Positions 50,876 to 59,165 of a stretch of 59,165 nucleotides of DNA are shown here, in pieces (the stretch's first letter is position 1; each line of letters begins with the position of its first letter). Source of the DNA: Bacteroidota bacterium (GTDB lineage Bacteria; Bacteroidota; Bacteroidia; B-17B0; Aurantibacillaceae); NCBI GenBank assembly GCA_900299295.1, contig OMJH01000008.1:1-59165 (forward strand), read 5' to 3'. Below the pieces are notes generated by a model. It was not told the DNA's origin, made no database searches, and worked only from the letters and a program-made list of their open reading frames with translations. The position numbers and the translations under genes are program-made.

Positions 50876-51976
50876 TTACTTCAATAATTTATAAATTTCA
50901 TTTGCGATTTTTTCGGCACTGTTAGGAATAGCAAGTTTTGCAATATTTTTTTTTAGTTCCTCCTGCTGTGAATTGTTTCCTAAGAGTTTAATTGCATCAG
51001 AAACAAGACGGGTTAACGCTTCATTGTCACGAATAAGGATTGCGGCATTAACCTGAGTAAGAGCATTGGCATTTTTGGTTTGATGGTCTTCTGCAACGTT
51101 GGGAGAGGGAACCAGTATACTTGGTTTTGCAGCTACGCACAGTTCGGAAACTGAACTTGCGCCGGCTCTTGATATTACAACATCTGCAGCTGAATATGCG
51201 AGATCCATACGGGAAATAAAATCGAATGCCTTAATGCCTTTTTCTTCGTACGCTTTTGATTGTGCCCTTGCAGTTTCAAAATAATTTTTTCCGGTTTGCC
51301 AGATTAATTGAATTCCATTTTCAGAGAATTTTTCCAAACCATTTCCAATAGCAATGTTGATTGTCCGTGCACCAAGACTGCCGCCGATTACAAGTAATGT
51401 TTTCTTAGTAGGATTCAAATTAAAATGCGCCAAGGCTTCCGGCTTTTTATTCACTGTTTCGAGGATGTCTTGTCGAATAGGGTTTCCTGTCAGCATAATT
51501 TTTTCGGCAGGAAAAAAATTCTCCATTCCGGAATAGGCAACGCAAATTCTATTCACACGTTTTGCTAACCATTTGTTTGTGATTCCTGCAAATGAATTTT
51601 GTTCCTGAATGAGCGTCGGTATTTTAAGTTTGCTTGCTACATAAAGTGCCGGTCCACTGGCATATCCGCCTGTTCCAATAACCACGTCAGGGCGAAAATT
51701 TTTCATTATTTTTTTGGCTTTGCGTAAACTGGCAATCAGTTTGAAAGGGAAGAATAGATTGGAGAGGGAAAGTTTGCGTTGAATGCCAACTACAGGCAGA
51801 CCAATGATTTTATATCCGGCGGCAGGCACTTTTTCCATTTCCATTTTCCCGATTGCGCCAACAAAAAGAAATTCAGTATCGGGATATTTTTTACGTATTT
51901 CATTTGCAACAGAAATCGCCGGAAAGATATGACCACCTGTACCACCGCCACTCAAGAGTACGCGCAGGGGATTCAT
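50876..51976 (-). CDS. murG: UDP-GlcNAc:lipid I N-acetylglucosaminyltransferase
   Basis: 366 residues, GT28 (GT-B). N-terminal glycine-rich VLLSGGGTGGHIFPAISVAN, FVGAIGKMEMEKVPAAGY, VIGTGGYASGPALYVAS and IQEQNSFAGITNKWLAK; C-terminal VIGGSLGARTINIAIG and the donor-site ISRAGASSVSELCVAAKPSI. Converts lipid I to lipid II on the inner membrane face. Overlaps ftsW by 4 bases (ATGA) upstream and sits 1 base from murC. Confidence 0.97.
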   Translation of the reverse strand: MNPLRVLLSGGGTGGHIFPAISVANEIRKKYPDTEFLFVGAIGKMEMEKVPAAGYKIIGLPVVGIQRKLSLSNLFFPFKLIASLRKAKKIMKNFRPDVVIGTGGYASGPALYVASKLKIPTLIQEQNSFAGITNKWLAKRVNRICVAYSGMENFFPAEKIMLTGNPIRQDILETVNKKPEALAHFNLNPTKKTLLVIGGSLGARTINIAIGNGLEKFSENGIQLIWQTGKNYFETARAQSKAYEEKGIKAFDFISRMDLAYSAADVVISRAGASSVSELCVAAKPSILVPSPNVAEDHQTKNANALTQVNAAILIRDNEALTRLVSDAIKLLGNNSQQEELKKNIAKLAIPNSAEKIANEIYKLLK

Positions 51977-53157
51977 GCATTTGTCCTTTCTGCCAGCCGC
52001 TCAATTTCACTCTGGCGGCTGACACTTAAAATTATTCCTAAAGCAATTAATGTAAATAATATGGATGTACCTCCACTGCTAACCAATGGTAAGGGTTGGC
52101 CGGTTACCGGAAACAAACCAACAGCAACGGCCATATTTATAAAAGCCTGAAAGAGGATGGCGAAACTTAAACCAATTGCGGTCAACCCGCCGAAAAGATG
52201 ATTGGATTTTTTCAAAATGGCAATACCACGAAAAAATAAAATCATGTAAAGAAAAATAAGCATCAATCCAAATATTAATCCGTACTCTTCTAAAAAAATA
52301 GCAAAAATAAAATCAGAATTGGCTTGAGGTAAAAAATTTCTCTGGCTGCTGTTTCCGGGGCCAACACCAATTACCTGCCCGTTTGCAATTGCGATTTTAG
52401 CCATATCCGCCTGAAAATTTTCTTCTTTCACTTGTACGCGATTAACCTGATCGTTGTCGTTTGATTGTAAACTCATGAAGCGTTCAATTCTTGCTTTCCA
52501 TGTAAATCCTCTTCCGCCGGGGATGGTACCGGGCCAATTCCATACCCATGTTCCAAAAATCAACAGAAACACTAATCCAATCCCTGCGATAAGAGAAAGA
52601 ATTTTAATTGGAACTCTTCCAAGGAATAACATGACAAAACAAATACAGGCCAACATTGCTGCGGTTGAAAAGTTTGCGGGCAGAATAAGAATGCAAATTA
52701 TACCGATTGGCAAAATCAACTGCTTGAATACGGTTTTAACATCGTGCAAATCTTGCTGATGGAGTGTTAATACACGTGCAACATATACGATGAGTGTAAG
52801 TTTGGCGATTTCTGATGTCTGAATACTTATGCCAAAAATTTCCAGCCATCGCGATGCTTCTCCTTCACTTTTGCCAATGAGCAAGGTTAGAATCAACAGG
52901 GGAATAATAATGTAAAATGCAATCTGTGAAATCCGAGACAGATATTTATAATTAAATAACTGTATCAGACTCATGATGCCAAATCCAAATAAAATAATGA
53001 ATGCCTGTTTAAATAAAAAGCTTTCTGTGTTCCCTTGTTTCCATCGCCAGGCAAGTACATTACTGGAACTATAAACTACCAGCAACGAAAACAAGGAGAT
53101 CAATAAAACAATTATCCAAACTGTTTTATCGCTTTTTATTTTATTCAGCAGGTTCAT
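51973..53157 (-). CDS. ftsW: SEDS peptidoglycan glycosyltransferase FtsW
   Basis: 394 residues, about ten transmembrane helices. SEDS motifs: the ASRWLEIFGISIQTSEIAKL loop (TM4-region catalytic side), the long extracytoplasmic loop ~220-280 with KARIERFMSLQSNDNDQVNR and the conserved GQVIGVGPGNSSQRNFLPQANSDFIFAIFLEEYGL (given here in part), and PVTGQPLPLVSSGGTSILF near the end. Polymerises lipid II with FtsI at the septum. The position between murD (32-base gap) and murG distinguishes it from RodA. Confidence 0.95.
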   Translation of the reverse strand: MNLLNKIKSDKTVWIIVLLISLFSLLVVYSSSNVLAWRWKQGNTESFLFKQAFIILFGFGIMSLIQLFNYKYLSRISQIAFYIIIPLLILTLLIGKSEGEASRWLEIFGISIQTSEIAKLTLIVYVARVLTLHQQDLHDVKTVFKQLILPIGIICILILPANFSTAAMLACICFVMLFLGRVPIKILSLIAGIGLVFLLIFGTWVWNWPGTIPGGRGFTWKARIERFMSLQSNDNDQVNRVQVKEENFQADMAKIAIANGQVIGVGPGNSSQRNFLPQANSDFIFAIFLEEYGLIFGLMLIFLYMILFFRGIAILKKSNHLFGGLTAIGLSFAILFQAFINMAVAVGLFPVTGQPLPLVSSGGTSILFTLIALGIILSVSRQSEIERLAERTNA

Positions 53158-53189
53158 TTTAGAATCTGAGTTAAACTAAAGTTTTGAAA

Positions 53190-54533
53190 TTATAGCGCCT
53201 TTACTGCGGCTTTGAAGTGCATGCCACGCTCTTCATAATTTTCAAAAAGATCGAAACTTGCGCAGCCCGGTGCCAACAACACTGCATCGCCTTTCTTTCC
53301 CATCGAATATGCTGCTGCAACGGCTTCTGCTGCCGATTGTGTTTCAACTATTCTTTCAACAACACCTTTAAATGACTTTAAGATTTTTGTGTTGTCTTTA
53401 CCCAGACAAATAATTGCTTTCACTTTTTGTTTAACAAGGTCCATTATCTCGGTATAGTCATTGCCTTTATCCACGCCACCTGCAATCCAGATAACAGGTT
53501 TTGTTTGACTTTCCAAGGCATACCAAACAGAGTTCATGTTAGTTGCTTTTGAGTCATTGATGAAATCAATTCCGTGTACGGTTGCTACAAATTCGAGTCG
53601 ATGTTCGGCGCCGGCAAAGTCTTCAAGACTTTCGCGAATTGTTTCTTTGCGGATGTCGAGGATGCGTGCCGGTATTGCAGCGGCCATTGCATTGTAAACA
53701 TTGTGTTTGCCTTGCAGTGCTAATTGTTCGATTTTCATGGTTAAGGGATTTTGTTTTATGTTTATGTTTATTTGGTTTTCATCGTCTAGGAATGCGCCTT
53801 CGCATTCAATTGTTTCTTTTATTGAAAAAGGATAAGTTGCTGAAACCGGAGGATGTGCCTCCATCAGTTTTTTAATTGTTTCATCATCATAGCAATACAC
53901 AAATGCGTCTTGTTGTGTTTGATTTTGTATGATTTTGTATTTAGATGCGGCGTAATTTTCAAATTTATATTCATAGCGATCCAGATGATCCGGAGTAATA
54001 TTGAGTAGTACGGCAATCTCTGCTTTAAAGTCATACATCCCGTCCAATTGAAAACTGCTGAGTTCAAGCACATAGTAATCGAAGTTTTCAGTGGCCACCT
54101 GCAAGGCAAAACTTTTTCCGATATTACCCGCGAGTCCTACTTGTAATCCTGCATTTTTGAGTATATGATATGCCCAGAGTGTTGTTGTAGTTTTTCCATT
54201 GCTACCGGTGATACAGATTTTTTTAGCTTTTGTATGTCTGCCGGCGAACTCTATTTCAGAAATTACAGGAATATTTCGATTTCTCAATTCCAAAACTAAG
54301 CTTGCCTTATCCGGAATGCCCGGACTTTTTACAACCTCGTCTGCTTCAAAAATAAGTTCGGGTGTGTGCTTTCCTTCTTCGAAAGCAATTTCATTTTCGT
54401 AAAGAACAGTTTTATATTTTTCTTTTATTTTTTCTGAATCGGACACAAACACGTCGTAATTTTTCTTTTTCCCTAATAGAGCAGCCCCAACACCACTTTC
54501 GCCGCTTCCTAGTATGACTAATTTTCTATTCAT
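53190..54533 (-). CDS. murD: UDP-MurNAc-L-Ala-D-glutamate ligase
   Basis: 447 residues. Start MNRKLVILGSGESGVGAALL (Rossmann). KSPGIP near residue 70; ATP loop CITGSNGKTTTTLWAYHIL; ELSSFQLDGM; LNITPDHLDRYEYKFENYAA; QGKHNVYNAMAA; FINDSKATNMNSVWYALE; IAGGVDKGNDY; and the end LLAPGCASFDLFENYEERG. Adds D-glutamate to UDP-MurNAc-L-Ala. Three bases from mraY upstream. Confidence 0.97.
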   Translation of the reverse strand: MNRKLVILGSGESGVGAALLGKKKNYDVFVSDSEKIKEKYKTVLYENEIAFEEGKHTPELIFEADEVVKSPGIPDKASLVLELRNRNIPVISEIEFAGRHTKAKKICITGSNGKTTTTLWAYHILKNAGLQVGLAGNIGKSFALQVATENFDYYVLELSSFQLDGMYDFKAEIAVLLNITPDHLDRYEYKFENYAASKYKIIQNQTQQDAFVYCYDDETIKKLMEAHPPVSATYPFSIKETIECEGAFLDDENQININIKQNPLTMKIEQLALQGKHNVYNAMAAAIPARILDIRKETIRESLEDFAGAEHRLEFVATVHGIDFINDSKATNMNSVWYALESQTKPVIWIAGGVDKGNDYTEIMDLVKQKVKAIICLGKDNTKILKSFKGVVERIVETQSAAEAVAAAYSMGKKGDAVLLAPGCASFDLFENYEERGMHFKAAVKAL

Positions 54534-54536
54534 GGG

Positions 54537-55793
54537 TTAGCGCAGTTTAAGGGTGGCTATTGTTAATACGGCTAGCATAATTCCAATAATCCAAAAACGG
54601 GAAACAATTTTAGATTCATGCATTCCGCATTTCTGATAATGATGATGCAGCGGTGCCATTTTGAATAATCTGTTTTTTTGTGCAAACTCAAGCCCGCGCC
54701 TTTTCTTCTGGTATTTGAAATAATAAACTTGAAGAATAACAGAAAGATTCTCCACGAAAAAAATTCCACACAGCACAGGGATAAGCAATTCCTTACGTAT
54801 GGCAATTGCAAAAACAGCAATAATTCCGCCTATAGCTAAACTTCCGGTATCTCCCATAAAAACCTGCGCCGGAAAAGCGTTGTACCATAAAAATCCAATG
54901 CATGCTCCTACAAAAGCGGCAATAAAAACAACAAGTTCCCCACTGTGAGGAATGTACATGATGTTAAGGTAATCTGCGAAGATGGTGTTACCGGAAACAT
55001 AGGCAAGAATACCCAGCGTTGTACCAATGATTGCAGATGTTCCTGCAGCAAGGCCGTCAATGCCGTCTGTGATGTTTGCACCATTTGAAACTGCAGTAAT
55101 AATTAAAATTACAATTGGAATGAAAATCAACCAGCCCCATTTTAGGCAATCTGCACTTGACCAGCATATGATACGTGAATAATCAAATTCGTTATTTTTT
55201 ACAAACGGGATGGTTGTTTTTAATGATTTTATGGATTCATCAGCATACTTGGAAATTTTCACGGATTCTTTGTACATATTATCCGGATTAATAACTTGAT
55301 AAATCGGCTCAGCCTTTTGTTTTATTCCAACATCGGGATGAAAGTATAGTGTAGTACCCACGATAATACCAACTGTTATTTGGCCAATGATTTTGAATTT
55401 TCCGCTGAGCCCTTCTTTGTTTTTCTTGAAAACTTTGATGTAATCATCAAGAAAACCCAGCATGCCTAGCCATACTGTAGTAATCAGCATTAAGATGATA
55501 TAAACGTTATTCAGTCTTGCAAAAAGAATTGTTGGAATTATAATTCCTGCGATAATAATCAGCCCACCCATTGTCGGTGTTCCGGTTTTTTCATTTTGTC
55601 CTTGTAAGCCAAGCTCGCGAATGGTTTCTCCGATTTGTTTTTTTCTAATCCAGTTGATAATTCTTTTACCGAATAGCAGCGTAATGGTTAAGGATCCAAA
55701 CGCAGCCATTGCAGCACGAAATGAAATGTACTGGAATACTCCCGCTCCCGGAAAATTCAATTTATTTAAATATTCAAATAGCCAGACCAACAT
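54537..55793 (-). CDS. mraY: Phospho-MurNAc-pentapeptide translocase
   Basis: 418 residues, ten TM helices. [18 protein letters not shown], the [20 protein letters not shown] aspartate/lysine block, [15 protein letters not shown] (catalytic DxxDG), [20 protein letters not shown] and the [12 protein letters not shown] histidine motif. It carries the extra ~50-residue segment ([20 protein letters not shown] onward) between helices that Bacteroidota MraY proteins share. Makes lipid I. It overlaps murE by one base (TAATG). Confidence 0.97.
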   Translation of the reverse strand: MLVWLFEYLNKLNFPGAGVFQYISFRAAMAAFGSLTITLLFGKRIINWIRKKQIGETIRELGLQGQNEKTGTPTMGGLIIIAGIIIPTILFARLNNVYIILMLITTVWLGMLGFLDDYIKVFKKNKEGLSGKFKIIGQITVGIIVGTTLYFHPDVGIKQKAEPIYQVINPDNMYKESVKISKYADESIKSLKTTIPFVKNNEFDYSRIICWSSADCLKWGWLIFIPIVILIITAVSNGANITDGIDGLAAGTSAIIGTTLGILAYVSGNTIFADYLNIMYIPHSGELVVFIAAFVGACIGFLWYNAFPAQVFMGDTGSLAIGGIIAVFAIAIRKELLIPVLCGIFFVENLSVILQVYYFKYQKKRRGLEFAQKNRLFKMAPLHHHYQKCGMHESKIVSRFWIIGIMLAVLTIATLKLR

Positions 55794-57256
55794 TATAAAT
55801 TCATTTCTAAAATGTTTTCTTTCAAAATTTCAAAATCATCAAAAGGGTATCTCACGCCATTAATCTCTTGATATTTTTCGTGCCCCTTGCCTGCGATTAA
55901 AATGATATCACCAGGTTTTGCTATTGCGCATGCTGCACGTATAGCCTCTTTTCTGTTCGAAATACGAATTGTCTTTTTTTTGTCCACTGAATCAAGGCCG
56001 GATTGCATGGCATCTAGAATTGCTTCCGGATTTTCGGTTCGAGGATTATCTGAGGTAAGAATTACTTTATTGCTGTACTCACTTGAAATTTTTGCCATTA
56101 CCGGTCGCTTTGCAGCATCACGGTCACCTCCGCATCCAATAATTGTGATTACCTGCTCGTTCCCGCTTCGTATATCTTTAATTGTTTCGAGTACATTTTT
56201 TATTGCATCTGGTGTATGCGCGTAATCTACAATGCCTATAATTCCGCCATTTGATTTTAAATGCTGAAATCTTCCTTCTACTGAATTAAGCATACTCAGG
56301 GCAGTCAAAACGTTTGTTTTATCTTCTTTAAGAAGTATTGCAACAGAATATACCGCGAGTATATTGCTTGCGTTGAAGCTTCCGATCAATTTTACCCAGA
56401 CTTCAATACCGTCAATATTCAATAATAAACCGCTAAGATGATTTTCGATGATCTTACATTTAAAATCTGCGATATTTTTTACTGCGAAAGTTCTTACTAC
56501 TGCTTTGCAATTTTGAACCATCACCATGGCATTTTTATCGTCCTTGTTAACAACAGCGAACGCATCTTCGCTCAATTGATCAAAAAATCCCTTTTTGGCC
56601 TTAATATATTCGTTAAATGTTTTATGGTAATCCAAATGATCATGAGTGATGTTGGTGAAAACTCCTCCGCTGAACTGTAATCCTGATATCCTTCCTTGAA
56701 CCACTGCATGTGAGCTTACTTCCATAAAAACAAATTGGCAACCTTCATCTGCCATCTTACGAAGTAATTCATTCAAGGATATGGCGTCGGGTGTTGTATG
56801 TGTAGCCGGAATTTCTTCGTTATTAATTTTGTTTTTTACTGTTGATAGAAGTCCGACTTTATATCCCAACGACCTGAATAAGTTGAAGAGCAAAGTAACT
56901 GTTGTGGTTTTTCCGTTAGTTCCGGTTACGCCAATCAGTTTTAATTCTTGTGATGGATTATCAAAGAAATTTCCCGCAATAATTCCCAATGCCATTGAAG
57001 AGTTTTTTACCTTCACATAGGTTACCCGGATATTGATTTCTGCGGGCATCGTTTCGCAAACGATAGCTGCAGCACCGCGTTCAATCGCATTTTGAATAAA
57101 ATCATGACCATCGGACTGAGTCCCCCTTACTGCAACAAACAATCCGTCTTTTTTTGCTTTTCGCGAATCAAAACACACGGAGGAGATAGCGAGGTTTGTA
57201 GATCCAAGGACTTCTTCAAGTCCTGCCTTATACAATATTTCGCTCAGTAATTTCAT
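55793..57256 (-). CDS. murE: UDP-MurNAc-tripeptide synthetase (meso-DAP-adding type)
   Basis: 487 residues. N-terminal domain with [23 protein letters not shown] loop [100 protein letters not shown]. The specificity motif is [12 protein letters not shown] indicates addition of meso-diaminopimelate rather than lysine. Overlaps mraY by 1 base and ftsI by 1 base (TGATG), implying strong translational coupling. Confidence 0.97.
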   Translation of the reverse strand: MKLLSEILYKAGLEEVLGSTNLAISSVCFDSRKAKKDGLFVAVRGTQSDGHDFIQNAIERGAAAIVCETMPAEINIRVTYVKVKNSSMALGIIAGNFFDNPSQELKLIGVTGTNGKTTTVTLLFNLFRSLGYKVGLLSTVKNKINNEEIPATHTTPDAISLNELLRKMADEGCQFVFMEVSSHAVVQGRISGLQFSGGVFTNITHDHLDYHKTFNEYIKAKKGFFDQLSEDAFAVVNKDDKNAMVMVQNCKAVVRTFAVKNIADFKCKIIENHLSGLLLNIDGIEVWVKLIGSFNASNILAVYSVAILLKEDKTNVLTALSMLNSVEGRFQHLKSNGGIIGIVDYAHTPDAIKNVLETIKDIRSGNEQVITIIGCGGDRDAAKRPVMAKISSEYSNKVILTSDNPRTENPEAILDAMQSGLDSVDKKKTIRISNRKEAIRAACAIAKPGDIILIAGKGHEKYQEINGVRYPFDDFEILKENILEMNL

Positions 57257-59165
57257 CAGCCTAATTGTAAAGTGATACGAACACCTTTTGAAAATTTTGA
57301 ACCTGCAGTTAAGGATTGTTGCTTTATTTTTCCTGAACCTTTTACTTCTACACTAATACCATTGTTTTCGAGTAGAAAAATTGCATCACGCAAGCTCATG
57401 CCGGTTAAATCGGGTATAAATCCTTTTTGTAATTGTACATCGGGAGAAATGTTTTTCAATATGAATTTTGAAGAGTCAATACGTGTGTTTGCAACATAAG
57501 TGTTGCTTACATCATCCAACTTTTCGTTGTAAGGAATTTTTAATTGTTTGAACGTTTGCTGAATCTCATTTCTTTTCCCTTTAATTTCAGCTGTATTTGA
57601 ACTTAATAAAATTTCTCCTGAATTTATTTCTTGATGAAAATCAACGCTTGTTGAATAAACTTTTTCTGCAATTTCTTTAAATACCGGTCCCGCAACAGCA
57701 CCTCCGTAGTAAATTCCGTTAGATGGAGAATTGATAATTACAATGCATGTATAAAGTGGTTTATCTGCCGGAAAATAACCTACGAAAGAGGCTTGGTAGG
57801 AACGATTTCCATCTACACCATAATCTTTTCCGTTAATACTTAATTGCGCAGTTCCCGTTTTGCCTGCCACTGAAAATGCAGAAATTGCCAGCGATTTTCC
57901 GGTACCTTTTTCAACAACTCCTTCGCATAATTTTTTGGCATTTTGAATGACTTCCTTTTTTACAATTTGTGGATTTAAGATTTCAGGGTTGAATTTTTTT
58001 ATTATTTGTCCTTTTCTTTTGATTTCACGTACGAACATCGGCTTCACCATGCATCCGTTATTTGCAACTGCATTGTAAAGCGTTAACGTGTGAAGTGGTG
58101 TAATCAATGATTCATACCCGATAGAAATCCATGGAAGAGAAGTGCCATACCATTCTGTGGTTCCGGCTTTTTTAATTTTTGGCTTGCCTTCGCCGGGCAT
58201 GTTGACGTTTAGTTTTTCGTTCAGATGAAAAGAATAAAGCTTGTCTAGAAATTTTTGAGGATTTGCAGAATAATATTTCGTAATTATTTTACTTACACCT
58301 ACGTTTGAAGAATGTTCAAATACCTCTTGGACAGTCATCACGCTCGAAGCCGGTGGATGAGAGTCCTCCATTTTTTGGTTGTAATAAAAGCATTTACCAT
58401 TACCCACTTCAACCTTATCATTAGGATCGATATAACCATCATCCATAGCTGCAAGCAATGATGCCAACTTAAATGTAGATCCCGGTTCAGTGGCATCGCC
58501 AATAGCAAAATTGTAATTCTCGACATAGGTGGTAGAGTCCTTGCGCTTTAAATTCGCTATTGCGCGTATTTCACCGGTTTTTACTTCCATGAGAATTACA
58601 CAACCATGGCTGGCTTTATTTTTAACTAACTGTTGCTTGAGTGTATTTTCAGCCACATTTTGTATTCGCATGTCTAATGTGGAAATTAACTCACAACCGT
58701 CCTGTGGTTCAATTTCATTTTCAGAATTCAGAGGTCTCCAAATGTTTCCTGCGATTTTCTGCATTAAACGTTTCCCAACAGTTCCTTGTAAAATACTATC
58801 GTACGCCGCTTCCAGTCCTACTCCCTTAACATGGTCTTGCGGTCGTGGGGCAAATCCAATTGTTCGTGCCGCCAATTCTTTATATGGGTGCTCTCGTTTA
58901 TTTGTCTGCAGGTAAACAAGACCACCACGCGCACCTTTTTTCAGTAATGGAAATGTTTTTAATGTTTTGAATTGCTGTTGTGAAACATTGCGATGAAGTA
59001 CAATGTATCGATCTTCTGTACGTCTTGCCATTCGTAACATTCGCGAGTAATATTTTCTGTCTTTTCCGGGTTCGTTGAACAGTTGTGCCAGCAAAAGCGA
59101 CAACGAGTCAACTGAGTTTTCAAATTCTTCACGTTTAATGGAAGGAGCTGCGACATCCATTCCAA
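57256..59165 (-). CDS. ftsI: Septal penicillin-binding protein (FtsI) with C-terminal PASTA, partial
   Basis: At least 636 residues; the frame stays open through the right edge, so the N-terminal cytoplasmic tail and membrane helix are outside and the ATG at 59160 is probably internal. Pedestal region: GVGLEAAYDSILQGTVGKR. Transpeptidase: EPGSTFK (active-site Ser and Lys), HSSNVG (SxN), AGKTGTAQ (KTG). The last ~65 residues (FIPDLTGMSLRDAIFLLENN ... SKFSKGVRITLQLG) form one PASTA domain, as in Bacteroidota FtsI/PBP3 proteins. Cross-links septal peptidoglycan together with FtsW. TGATG overlap with murE. Confidence 0.95.
   Translation of the reverse strand, partial: GMDVAAPSIKREEFENSVDSLSLLLAQLFNEPGKDRKYYSRMLRMARRTEDRYIVLHRNVSQQQFKTLKTFPLLKKGARGGLVYLQTNKREHPYKELAARTIGFAPRPQDHVKGVGLEAAYDSILQGTVGKRLMQKIAGNIWRPLNSENEIEPQDGCELISTLDMRIQNVAENTLKQQLVKNKASHGCVILMEVKTGEIRAIANLKRKDSTTYVENYNFAIGDATEPGSTFKLASLLAAMDDGYIDPNDKVEVGNGKCFYYNQKMEDSHPPASSVMTVQEVFEHSSNVGVSKIITKYYSANPQKFLDKLYSFHLNEKLNVNMPGEGKPKIKKAGTTEWYGTSLPWISIGYESLITPLHTLTLYNAVANNGCMVKPMFVREIKRKGQIIKKFNPEILNPQIVKKEVIQNAKKLCEGVVEKGTGKSLAISAFSVAGKTGTAQLSINGKDYGVDGNRSYQASFVGYFPADKPLYTCIVIINSPSNGIYYGGAVAGPVFKEIAEKVYSTSVDFHQEINSGEILLSSNTAEIKGKRNEIQQTFKQLKIPYNEKLDDVSNTYVANTRIDSSKFILKNISPDVQLQKGFIPDLTGMSLRDAIFLLENNGISVEVKGSGKIKQQSLTAGSKFSKGVRITLQLG

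Noticed and set aside
1-59165. CRISPR arrays, insertion sequences, rRNA genes, prophage or att sites
   Set aside because: No regularly spaced repeats, transposase, integrase, capsid or terminase motifs were found. The tRNA-Val has no partial 3' copy that I could spot nearby.

Overview
The window is an AT-rich chromosomal segment from a member of the Bacteroidota. The evidence is type IX secretion (T9SS) C-terminal sorting domains on two secreted proteins, Bacteroidota-restricted families (DUF5916, DUF6029, DUF2279, Omp28-like), promoters of the TTG/TTTG-N19-TAnnTTTG type, start codons without Shine-Dalgarno sequences, and the order ftsI-murE-mraY-murD-ftsW-murG-murC-ftsQ-ftsA-ftsZ-yqeY typical of that phylum. 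The genus cannot be told from this sequence alone; the EF-P loop type hints at the sphingobacterial/chitinophagal side rather than Bacteroides or Flavobacterium.

Layout. (1) 1-9.5 kb holds the end of an L-2-hydroxyglutarate oxidase gene, a histone-H1-like lysine-rich protein, two envelope proteins (DUF5916, DUF2279), a Uup-type ABC-F ATPase, a SET-domain methyltransferase, pyrR, miaE, a family 2 glycosyltransferase and a small monohaem cytochrome lipoprotein. (2) 9.6-13.1 kb is a tightly overlapping FIST sensor / PAS-PAS-PAS-HisKA_2 kinase / receiver operon. (3) 13.1-19.9 kb, minus strand, carries a secreted M14 carboxypeptidase, a membrane histidine kinase and mfd. (4) 20.0-25.2 kb, plus strand, carries four exported proteins, three of them with thioredoxin-like CxxC motifs. 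It is followed by queG, a frameshifted small helical gene, a proline-rich micro-ORF and tRNA-Val(UAC) with a textbook promoter. (5) 27.3-32.5 kb contains rplS, a GH3/beta-lactamase fusion, efp and accA.

(6) 32.8-38.3 kb is the accessory-looking part: a WYL-domain regulator followed, in one direction with tiny gaps or overlaps, by seven genes of which only a DUF932-like protein belongs to a named family I recognise. Two of the others are clear paralogues flanking the DUF932 gene, one ends with a UVR motif and one carries paired cysteines. This is the best candidate here for an undescribed system. (7) 38.4-44.7 kb has a second kinase/receiver pair, a PhnA-like protein, a voltage-gated-type ion channel with an unusual filter, and an RND/MMPL exporter. 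(8) 44.9 kb to the right edge, minus strand, is the division and cell-wall cluster, running yqeY-ftsZ-ftsA-ftsQ-murC-murG-ftsW-murD-mraY-murE-ftsI in genomic left-to-right order. It makes the lipid II precursor (MurE, MraY, MurD, MurG, MurC), polymerises it (FtsW/FtsI) and builds the divisome scaffold (FtsQ, FtsA, FtsZ). Strong terminators separate ftsA from ftsZ and ftsZ from yqeY.

All functional names rest on motif reading by eye; no database search was run.
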